13,884 nt of DNA from HXMU1420-2 sp040830545. Its GTDB lineage: Bacteria > Pseudomonadota > Alphaproteobacteria > Rhodobacterales > Rhodobacteraceae. Location of the stretch: positions 1 through 13,884 of the forward strand of contig JBFOMB010000144.1 of the NCBI GenBank assembly GCA_040830545.1, given 5' to 3'. Both the position numbers and the translations under genes were made by a program. This document shows positions 7,112-13,201 of this stretch, in pieces. The stretch's first letter is position 1. Every line of letters starts with the position of its first letter. The notes under the pieces were generated by a model. It saw only the letters and a program-made list of their open reading frames with translations, did not search any database and was not told the DNA's origin.

Positions 7112-7540
7112 ATGGCTATGCATTCGCAGATTTTCTGGGGCTCGTTCTACCTGACGATCTGTTGCCTGATGCATGTCGGGTTCCTGGCGATGACCATCAA
7201 TGTGCTGGAGAAGATTGACCATGGGCAGGAGCGGCCCGGGTTTTTCTGGGTTGTGTTGTTGTTGATGGCCAGTTTCGTGTCCATCGCCCTGTCGCACACG
7301 GTACAGGTCTGGTTGTGGGCCTGGGCGCTGATTGGGATCGAGAACCTACAGGACTGGAATTCTTCCGTTTATTTCTCGCTCGTGAGCTACACGTCGTTGG
7401 GTTATGGCGATGTGACGCTGGGCCCGGGCGCACGGATTTTCGGGGCGTTTTCGTCTGTTACGGGATTGCTGACATTTGGTTTGAGTACGGCGTTTCTGGT
7501 GGCTTTGATGACGCGGCTGTTGAAGGGCTGGTTTCATTGA
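7112..7540 (+). CDS. Two-helix-type potassium channel family protein (Ion_trans_2)
   Basis: The 142-residue protein has hydrophobic segments at about 8-30, 44-76 and 108-135. Between the last two lies a pore helix and selectivity filter, SYTSLGYGD (92-100), the signature of K+ channel pores, with Leu where Val or Ile is usual (TVGYGD). It lacks the cytoplasmic RCK/TrkA-N or cyclic-nucleotide domain that many bacterial K+ channels carry and ends three residues after a basic segment (RLLKGWFH). Tetramers in the inner membrane would conduct potassium. The start has an excellent Shine-Dalgarno. It stands alone, divergent from the ABC operon. Confidence 0.87.
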   Translation: MAMHSQIFWGSFYLTICCLMHVGFLAMTINVLEKIDHGQERPGFFWVVLLLMASFVSIALSHTVQVWLWAWALIGIENLQDWNSSVYFSLVSYTSLGYGDVTLGPGARIFGAFSSVTGLLTFGLSTAFLVALMTRLLKGWFH

Positions 7541-7565
7541 GCCAAGAGGGGAGTGATCTGATTGT

Positions 7566-7637
7566 GCGCCTGCGGCGCGCTTGACATCTCGTCCAAACGC
7601 CTCCGGCGTTTCTCCTCGGAGTTTCGGCCTGACGGCC
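7566..7637. repeat. Cluster of short GC-rich hairpins
   Basis: Three small perfect hairpins follow one another: GCGCC/GGCGC (7566-7578), AAACGCC/GGCGTTT (7595-7611) and GGCC/GGCC (7626-7637). The sequence after them (AATTTGAGTATTTGAACCA, about 7640-7658) reads like an AT-rich tail I recall from dispersed intergenic repeats of Roseobacter genomes. It is probably a repeat element rather than a gene; the function is unknown. Confidence 0.45.
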
Positions 7638-7666
7638 TCAATTTGAGTATTTGAACCAAGAAGAAG

Positions 7667-7686
7667 AGGCGGGGTGTGCCCCGCCT
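7667..7686. terminator. Intrinsic terminator between channel and phosphatase genes
   Basis: AGGCGGGG (7667-7674) pairs with CCCCGCCT (7679-7686) around loop TGTG. On the minus strand the stem is followed by CTTCTTCTTGG, a pyrimidine-rich run, and it lies six bases after the phosphatase stop, so it most likely ends that transcript. On the plus strand it is followed by GTTCATTTA and might also stop the channel transcript. Confidence 0.7.
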
Positions 7687-7692
7687 GTTCAT

Positions 7693-8664
7693 TTAGTTTC
7701 CAGTGTAGATGCGGGACCAGTCCTGGGCCATGTCAACGATCAGCCAGCCTTTGGCCGGGCCTTGGTCCAACCCGTCGCGCAGGACACCGATGTGGCCCTC
7801 GCGGTCGTAAGCGACTTCGCGCGTTCCATCTGTGTGGTGGACCAGCAGGCCGAGGCGCGCACCGTCTCCGGACGTGGACCAGTCGATCATGGCAAAATCG
7901 CCGTCTGAATTGCCCCCGGCCAGGATCGGACGGCGGCCGATGATGCGGTCGATGTTGATCGGTTTGTTTTCCTTGTCGTCATAGAAGGCAAGCGCGGGCG
8001 CCTTGGTGATGGTTGGCACGCCGTCGACCAGGGCGTATTCCGTGGCGGTGTAGGAGCCGATCACCTGTTCTGGCGGGATGCCATACGCCTCTTCGGCGAA
8101 GACGCGCATGAAGTGGATGCCGCCGCCCGAGACGATGTAGGTCTTGAACCCTTCATCCCGCAGATAGCGCAGCAGTTCGACCATGGGTTGATAGGTCATC
8201 TGGTCGTAACGCAGGCCGGTGATGGGGTGGGTGCGGGTGTCGAGCCAATGTGCCACGCGGTCCTGAAATTCGGGGACTGTCATGCCGGAATGGGAGAGTT
8301 TCATCACCTCCAGCACTGCGGGTTTTCCACCGGCAAGCACAGCCTTGTAGTCGCCTTCTGCTGCGGCTTTCAGTGTATCGGAGGTGAGGACAGAGGGATC
8401 ATCGGCGGCCATGTCCGAGATGATGTCGATGGCAAAGATGAGTTGGAAGTAGAGTGGCTGTTCTCCCCAGAGCGTGCCGTCATTGTCGAAGGTCGCGATG
8501 CGTTCTGCGGGTGGGACGTATTCGTCCGAGGCCGGGTCGGTCACGGTGTCAACGAATTCAATGATGCGGGACTTGGCATCTGTGTCGTTCCAGGAGGGCA
8601 ACGGGTCGGCAAAGGCGGGCAGGGCCGTGAGTGAGAAGCACAGCGCGGCAAAGAGTGGTCGCAC
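7693..8664 (-). CDS. Secreted HAD-superfamily phosphatase
   Basis: The 323-residue protein has a Sec signal peptide (MRPLFAALCFSLTALPAFA, cleavage before DP at residue 20). The HAD motifs are all present: motif I FDNDGTLW with nucleophile Asp60 and acid/base Asp62, motif II VSGGG (178-182), a Lys in 221-235, and motif IV GGNSDGD (250-256) for Mg2+. This looks like a periplasmic phosphoserine-phosphatase-like hydrolase; the substrate is unknown. I chose GTG 8662-8664 because GGAG lies nine bases upstream and the signal peptide then starts correctly. An in-frame ATG at 8728-8730 lies in the leader beyond the terminator hairpin of the upstream gene and would spoil the signal. The gene follows the sulfatase in the same direction, 75 bp downstream. 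Confidence 0.88.
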   Translation of the reverse strand: MRPLFAALCFSLTALPAFADPLPSWNDTDAKSRIIEFVDTVTDPASDEYVPPAERIATFDNDGTLWGEQPLYFQLIFAIDIISDMAADDPSVLTSDTLKAAAEGDYKAVLAGGKPAVLEVMKLSHSGMTVPEFQDRVAHWLDTRTHPITGLRYDQMTYQPMVELLRYLRDEGFKTYIVSGGGIHFMRVFAEEAYGIPPEQVIGSYTATEYALVDGVPTITKAPALAFYDDKENKPINIDRIIGRRPILAGGNSDGDFAMIDWSTSGDGARLGLLVHHTDGTREVAYDREGHIGVLRDGLDQGPAKGWLIVDMAQDWSRIYTGN

Positions 8665-8687
8665 GGGGGAAAACTCCGTCAAATAGT

Positions 8688-8725
8688 CAAAGAAAAAGAC
8701 AGGGCCGCCCGGAAGAGCGGCCCTG
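8688..8725 (-). terminator. Strong intrinsic terminator downstream of the sulfatase gene
   Basis: Read on the minus strand, CAGGGCCGC (8725-8717) and GCGGCCCTG (8708-8700) form a perfect 9-bp GC-rich stem with an 8-nt loop. TCTTTTTCTTT follows at once. It lies 14 bases past the sulfatase stop. It should stop most sulfatase transcripts, so the phosphatase gene is either read through at low level or has its own promoter in the 24 bp before its start, which is short. Confidence 0.85.
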
Positions 8726-8739
8726 AACATGTGGTTGGG

Positions 8740-10338
8740 TTATTTCGAACCCATGGCGCCCAGGATTTTGTCCTTGGCGTCGCCGATGGTGAAGCTACCC
8801 GGTTTCTGGCGCGGCGGGTATTCTTCGAATGTGGCCAGGAACTGAGACACATAGTCCGCAGCAGGCAACAGCAGGAAGACGTGGTCCAGATACCAATCCC
8901 AATAGGTGTTCGAAGTTATGTTCGAGCGCTCATAAGGATCGCGGCGCAGGTTGAACAGCAGCGGAATGCGCAGTTCGGTCCAGGGTTCTGCCCAGGCGCG
9001 CAGGGTCTGGGGATAACGATGCTCCAGGAAGATCGCCTTCCAGTCATTGTAGCGCAGCGCAGTCAGATCGCCGTCATCGGAGAAGTAGAATATCTCCTTC
9101 CGGGGCGTTTCGTCAGCGTTGCCCAGCAGGTAATCGAGCGTGTTGTACCCGTCCAGATGCACGCGATAGTCGCGGCCACCGCCGACCTCGGCCACGGTGA
9201 TACCGTCCAGCAGGTCCTCTTTTACCGTGTCATTGCCGGCCATGGCCAGGAATGTGGGCAGCCAGTCCATGTGGTGCATGATCTCGTTCGAGATCTGGCC
9301 CGGTTCGATCTTGCCCGGCCAGCGCACCATGGCAGGCACGCGGAACCCGCCCTCCCAGTTGGTGTTTTTCTCTCCACGGAAGGGGGTCATTGCCGCATCC
9401 GGCCAGCTGTTCATGTGCGGGCCGTTGTCGGTGGAATACATCACAAAGGTTTCGTCCGCGATGTCCAACTCGTCCAGCAGGTCCAGCAGCATGCCTACAT
9501 GCGTGTCATGTTCCATCATGCCGGCGGCATATTCGTCCATCTGCTGACCGGCGATTTCATTCGCGCGTTCCCGCATCTCTTCCTTCACGTGGGTGCGGAA
9601 GTGCATGCGCGTGCCGTTCCACCAGACGAACCACGGCACATCCTGTGCCTCGGACCGTTTGATGAAGTCGATGGCTGCAGCGATGGTTTCCTCGTCCACC
9701 GTTTCCATGCGCTTGCGGGTCAGAGGGCCGGTGTCTTCGATTGTGCCATCAGCGGCGGATTTGATCACGCCGCGCGGGCCGAACCGTTCACGGAAGGACG
9801 GATCCTGTGGATAATCCTCCAGTTCGGGCTCTTCTTCGGCGTTGAGGTGGTAGAGGTTGCCGAAAAACTCGTCAAAACCGTGGTTTGTCGGCAGCATGTC
9901 GTCCCGGTCGCCCAGGTGATTCTTGCCGAATTGGCCTGTTGCATACCCTTGGGCCTTCAACAGACCAGCGATGGTCGGGTCCTCGATCTGCATACCTTCC
10001 TTTGCACCGGGCATGCCGACTTTGGACAGGCCCGTACGGAACACGGACTGACCGGTGATGAAGGACGATCGGCCTGCGGTACAGGATTGCTCGGCATAAT
10101 AGTCGGTGAAGATCATGCCTTCATTGGCAACGCGGTCGATGTTGGGCGTCTGATAGCCCATCAATCCCATCGTATAGGCCGAAATATTGGACTGACCGAT
10201 GTCATCGCCCCATATGACCAGAATGTTGGGTTTGTCGTCCTGGGCCCAGGCAGGGGCCGCCAGCGCGACGCTCAGGGCCGCAACGGCAAGCCGGCGTATG
10301 CCGCGCCAGCGTTCTGGGGGTGCGGTTGTGGTTGGCAT
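8740..10338 (-). CDS. Secreted type I sulfatase (arylsulfatase family)
   Basis: The 532-residue protein begins with an export signal (basic region RWRGIRR, then LAVAALSVALAAPAWAQ). It belongs to the formylglycine-dependent sulfatases, which hydrolyse sulfate esters, here presumably in the periplasm. The key Cys86 sits in CTAGRSSF, which fits C-x-P/A-x-R, and would be converted to formylglycine. Other active-site elements are WGDDIG (metal Asp45, Asp46), GKNHLGD (Lys139, His141) and STDNGPH (Asp304, Asn305), followed by the WEGGFRVP segment. A GGAG six bases before the ATG supports the start. The maturing enzyme is not in this window. The substrate is not predictable; marine algal or polysaccharide sulfates are one possibility. 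It is divergent from a Crp/Fnr-type regulator and upstream of a secreted phosphatase. Confidence 0.93.
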   Translation of the reverse strand: MPTTTAPPERWRGIRRLAVAALSVALAAPAWAQDDKPNILVIWGDDIGQSNISAYTMGLMGYQTPNIDRVANEGMIFTDYYAEQSCTAGRSSFITGQSVFRTGLSKVGMPGAKEGMQIEDPTIAGLLKAQGYATGQFGKNHLGDRDDMLPTNHGFDEFFGNLYHLNAEEEPELEDYPQDPSFRERFGPRGVIKSAADGTIEDTGPLTRKRMETVDEETIAAAIDFIKRSEAQDVPWFVWWNGTRMHFRTHVKEEMRERANEIAGQQMDEYAAGMMEHDTHVGMLLDLLDELDIADETFVMYSTDNGPHMNSWPDAAMTPFRGEKNTNWEGGFRVPAMVRWPGKIEPGQISNEIMHHMDWLPTFLAMAGNDTVKEDLLDGITVAEVGGGRDYRVHLDGYNTLDYLLGNADETPRKEIFYFSDDGDLTALRYNDWKAIFLEHRYPQTLRAWAEPWTELRIPLLFNLRRDPYERSNITSNTYWDWYLDHVFLLLPAADYVSQFLATFEEYPPRQKPGSFTIGDAKDKILGAMGSK

Positions 10339-10509
10339 GAATACTCCAATGTTGGTGCGGCAATGCGCCGTCGTGAAAGAGTGTGTGTGGTGTTTTCACT
10401 GACACAAATTCAGTGGCATCACGGTGACACAGCAAGCATGGCGCGTAACGCTGCAAGCGAGATGCCCAATACGTGTAACGTGGATACAAAGTAACAAAGG
10501 CGTCATTTG
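10339..10509. promoter_or_regulatory. Divergent control region, sulfatase / Crp-Fnr regulator
   Basis: The 171-bp region serves both directions. A dyad CACTGA-N7-TCAGTG lies at 10397-10415, and a second, TCAC-G-GTGA, at 10419-10427. They sit about 60-90 bp from the sulfatase start and about 80-110 bp from the regulator start, a plausible place for an operator of the regulator next door. Neither matches the Crp (TGTGA-N6-TCACA) or Fnr (TTGAT-N4-ATCAA) consensus well. The regulator ribosome site is AAAGG at about 10496-10500. Confidence 0.45.
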
Positions 10510-11211
10510 ATGGGATTGGCAGAAAATCAGAGCAGGACCAAACGTCAGGACGGCGGATTGCTGCTGACGCGAGGATGGTTGTCGCGTCGGGATGTTGAGA
10601 CGCAGCAGTTGATCCTGGGAGCCATGACGGCCAAAGCGTTTGAGCCGGGTGAAACGCTGTATCGGATCGGGGACTCCAGCAGTGGCGTTTATGGTTTGGC
10701 CGAAGGTTGGGTTTCTGTGTCGATTGGCGCGGATGACGGGCGTGAAACCATGGTGCATGCCAGCGGTCCCGGATTCTGGATTGGCGATCTCAGCCTGTTG
10801 TCTGACCGTGCGCGGCAGGTCACTCTGGTTGCTCTTGGCCCCGTTCGGGCCTTGGCGCTGAGCTCTACGACTGTGACAGAGTTGGTGCGGGACAGGCCGC
10901 AGCTTTATCGCGATTTCTACGATCTGACACGGGACAACATGGAAACGGCATTGCGTATTCTGGGAATCGACCGGGTGCCGCATTCGGATCGGCGCTTGGC
11001 GCTGCGCCTGATGCAATTGGCGGAGCCTGATCCATCCTCAACGCCATGGTTGCCCTTGACACAGCCATTGCTGGCCGAGCTGGTGTCCGTGTCCGTGCCG
11101 ACTTTGCAGCGCGCTGTTGCGCGTTTGGTCGAGGCTGGCTTGATCGAGCCGGGCTATGGCGGGTTGCAAATCCTGGATCGTGAGCGTCTCAGCAAATGGG
11201 GTCAATGCTGA
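10510..11211 (+). CDS. Crp/Fnr family transcriptional regulator
   Basis: The 233-residue protein has an N-terminal cyclic-nucleotide-binding-type beta-barrel (about 20-130, with FEPGETLYRIGDSSSGVYGLAEG), a dimerisation helix (about 132-152) and a C-terminal winged helix-turn-helix (about 182-223; LLAELVSVSVPTLQRAVARLVEAGLI). The cysteines that bind an Fe-S cluster in Fnr are absent; the only Cys is the last residue. The phosphate-binding segment reads GDLSLLSDRARQVT rather than the GE...RS of E. coli Crp, so classical cAMP binding is doubtful and the signal is unknown. An in-frame TTG precedes the ATG directly. It is divergent from the sulfatase gene, and its 3' end overlaps the convergent deacetylase gene by 10 bp. 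Confidence 0.92.
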   Translation: MGLAENQSRTKRQDGGLLLTRGWLSRRDVETQQLILGAMTAKAFEPGETLYRIGDSSSGVYGLAEGWVSVSIGADDGRETMVHASGPGFWIGDLSLLSDRARQVTLVALGPVRALALSSTTVTELVRDRPQLYRDFYDLTRDNMETALRILGIDRVPHSDRRLALRLMQLAEPDPSSTPWLPLTQPLLAELVSVSVPTLQRAVARLVEAGLIEPGYGGLQILDRERLSKWGQC

Positions 11212-12320
11212 GCGTTTAAGCGCGTGCCAAGGGTTGCGACCCGGCCACGGACCACATCAGAGATTGGGCCATCGTTGGCCGTGTCCCGCAACGTTGTGAA
11301 CCAGTGATCCGGCGGCTTGCGGCCCGCACTGCGCTTCCAAGTCAACGCGCGCAGGATCGCCTCACCTTCGGGTGGCAACCGGTCGGGGATGTCTTCGTCG
11401 TTGAGCATTGCCCAGACACCGGACCAAAGGCGTGCGACCGACCACGGGTTGTACCCTCCACCGCCCAAAACCAGAAGGCGCGGGCACAGGTCCGCCAAGG
11501 TACGAACTGTGCGCCAGTGGCAATTATTGGACAAGGAGAGACGTGAAAGCGGGTCTTCGGCCACGGCATCCGCGCCACATTGCAGGACGATGGCGTCAGG
11601 TCGATGTGCGGCGACGGCAGGCAGCAGGGCTTCGTTCAGGATCAGGTCAAACTCGGTATCGTTCACGCCACGGGGCAGGGGCAGGTTGAAAAGGTTGCCC
11701 TGACCGCGATCTTCCAAGTTACCTGTGAAGGGCCAGCGGTTTTCTTCGTGGGTAGAGAGCAGCAGGACCTCGGGCATATCACCAAACGCTACCTCGACCC
11801 CGTCGCAATGATGGGCGTCGATGTCGACATATGCAATTCGCTGTAATCCCTTTTGCTGCAACGCCTTTATTGCCAGAACCGGGTCGTTGAAATAGCAGAA
11901 CCCGTTGGCGCGATCCGGCAATCCGTGATGCGTTCCACCACCGGGATTATATACCACACCGCCCTGCGCCACGATTTCCGCCCCCAGGAGCGACCCGCCT
12001 GCGGCGGTGGCCGGGCGGCGAAACATTTCGGGAAAAACCGGGTTGGACAACGTGCCCAGGCCATGGCGCTCGCGGGTTTCGGCGCTGACGGTTTGTGTTT
12101 CTTCCACCTGTTGCAATGCGCGGACATAGCGGTCGGTGTGAAAGGCACGCAACGCCACCGGTTTCGCACGAGGGCTGGTGCGATAGTTGTCGACCCTCAG
12201 CCAGCCCATGGCCCGGCACAGGTCGATCACGGTTGGCACTCGGGGAATGGCCAGCGGATGAATGCGGCCATAGGTCGATCCCCGATAGATTTCGGACCCG
12301 ATGAACAGGGGCTGGGACAT
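11202..12320 (-). CDS. Histone deacetylase family protein (AcuC/class I-like)
   Basis: The 372-residue zinc hydrolase carries the arginase/deacetylase-fold signatures: NPGGGTHHG with the His131/His132 pair, YVDIDAHHCDG with zinc ligands Asp168 and His170, QCGADA with Asp251, and GGGGYN with Tyr290, the transition-state tyrosine. All catalytic residues are present, so it is probably active in removing acetyl or related acyl groups from lysine, polyamine or small-molecule substrates in the cytoplasm. Bacterial relatives include AcuC and acetylpolyamine amidohydrolases; residues alone do not choose among them. The usual HHGDG is HHCDG here. It follows the holin-like gene by nine bases, so it is probably the last gene of that operon. 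Its stop region overlaps the Crp/Fnr gene. Confidence 0.92.
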   Translation of the reverse strand: MSQPLFIGSEIYRGSTYGRIHPLAIPRVPTVIDLCRAMGWLRVDNYRTSPRAKPVALRAFHTDRYVRALQQVEETQTVSAETRERHGLGTLSNPVFPEMFRRPATAAGGSLLGAEIVAQGGVVYNPGGGTHHGLPDRANGFCYFNDPVLAIKALQQKGLQRIAYVDIDAHHCDGVEVAFGDMPEVLLLSTHEENRWPFTGNLEDRGQGNLFNLPLPRGVNDTEFDLILNEALLPAVAAHRPDAIVLQCGADAVAEDPLSRLSLSNNCHWRTVRTLADLCPRLLVLGGGGYNPWSVARLWSGVWAMLNDEDIPDRLPPEGEAILRALTWKRSAGRKPPDHWFTTLRDTANDGPISDVVRGRVATLGTRLNAQH

Positions 12321-12329
12321 GTCCGGTCG

Positions 12330-12827
12330 TCAGCTTTCCGTCTTATCGCCTTGGTCCGGTGTTTCGTCGGCATCCGAACGTTGCATCAATTTCGCGATCA
12401 GCGGACCCAGGATCGAAGGGGCAACCGTGCCCAGTGGGTCGTTTGCCATCTTGTGCAGGCTGTCGGTGACCTCTCGAATCTCGGTCATGGTGCTGTCCAG
12501 CTCTGCCTCGATATGTTCAATCGAGCGTTCCCGTAGTTCGGTCGCCTGGTCCGCCTCGCGCTCGGCAGACATATTCAGCGCGATGATGGCAACGATAACC
12601 GCAACGGTCAGGTTTGCGCATGCCACAATCAAAGCGGCCCAATAGGGGGGCATAACCTCGCGCAGGCCAAGGAACGCGGCGAGGTTCAGCATGATCACGC
12701 CCAGACCGGTGGCGATGGCTGCGCCAATCAGAAGGATGATCTGGTTGCGTGCAACGGTCAGGCGCCGCCGTGCGATCAGGTGTTCGGTTCGCAGCAGTAC
12801 GGAAATGGAACGGCCGATCCCCTTCAT
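12330..12827 (-). CDS. Holin-X-like two-helix membrane protein
   Basis: The 165-residue protein has a basic, amphipathic N-terminus (residues 1-28), two transmembrane helices (about 29-55 and 62-84) and a long charged, probably coiled-coil cytoplasmic part (86-128), ending in an acidic tail (DADETPDQGDKTES). The layout resembles the 'phage holin family/Holin-X' proteins of bacterial chromosomes, which are not true phage holins. I chose ATG 12825-12827, which overlaps the stop of the upstream gene (ATGA), so translation is coupled. The frame is open upstream to 12932, but that overlaps the neighbour in another frame. No phage genes are nearby. Function unknown. Confidence 0.75.
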   Translation of the reverse strand: MKGIGRSISVLLRTEHLIARRRLTVARNQIILLIGAAIATGLGVIMLNLAAFLGLREVMPPYWAALIVACANLTVAVIVAIIALNMSAEREADQATELRERSIEHIEAELDSTMTEIREVTDSLHKMANDPLGTVAPSILGPLIAKLMQRSDADETPDQGDKTES

Positions 12828-13102
12828 TTGTGAACCCGGCCCAAAAGATATCCAACGCCCAGTGCGGCGAGCGCAGTCAGCAGGGGTTTCTGTTCCGGCA
12901 ACCCGTCCAGTTCCGCGTTTAACCGATCCCAAAGGTCTTCGATCCGTTTGATGTCTGTTCCATCTTCGCCCAACAAGGTCTGCAACAGCGTTTGCGGCGC
13001 GTCCGCCTGTCGTGGTGCCTCGCGCGTGGTCGGCGCAGGCCGGTCACCCAAACGCGATTGCAGCGCGGCGAGTTCGGCAGAGAATTCGGATCGGCTGGTC
13101 AT
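12824..13102 (-). CDS. Small single-helix membrane-anchored protein
   Basis: The 92-residue protein has a hydrophilic N-terminal two-thirds, with a helical RIEDLWDRLNAELDGL segment, and one C-terminal hydrophobic stretch (ALAALGVGYLLGRVHK). The layout recalls tail-anchored ElaB/YqjD or DUF883-type proteins, whose C-terminal helix ends in Gly-x-x-Gly and basic residues, but I do not recognise the family with certainty. GGAG seven bases before ATG 13100-13102 supports the start. It is the first gene of a tight operon with the holin-like protein (4-bp overlap) and the deacetylase. Confidence 0.78.
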   Translation of the reverse strand: MTSRSEFSAELAALQSRLGDRPAPTTREAPRQADAPQTLLQTLLGEDGTDIKRIEDLWDRLNAELDGLPEQKPLLTALAALGVGYLLGRVHK

Positions 13103-13201
13103 AGGCGGCTCCGTTCTGGTTCTGCCTAGATGACCGCGATTGTGTCCCGGTTGCAAGCGTGTGGACGGGCAGGCATGGTCGAGCCCAAGGCAGGAGGCAA
13201 C
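13103..13201. promoter_or_regulatory. Divergent intergenic region before YihY/BrkB gene
   Basis: This 99-bp gap must carry promoters for the minus-strand deacetylase operon and for the plus-strand YihY gene. The latter has a consensus ribosome site AGGAGG at 13192-13197. No clear promoter boxes or dyads were found. Confidence 0.45.

Noticed and set aside
8731..10494. 587-residue plus-strand ORF opposite the sulfatase
   Set aside because: It is the antisense of a clear sulfatase with intact active-site motifs, its composition is His/Val/Gln-rich without recognisable domains, and it results from high GC third-position bias.
12330..12827. Prophage or lysis module suggested by a holin-like protein
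   Set aside because: No endolysin, spanin, structural or integrase gene nearby; this family occurs as ordinary chromosomal genes.
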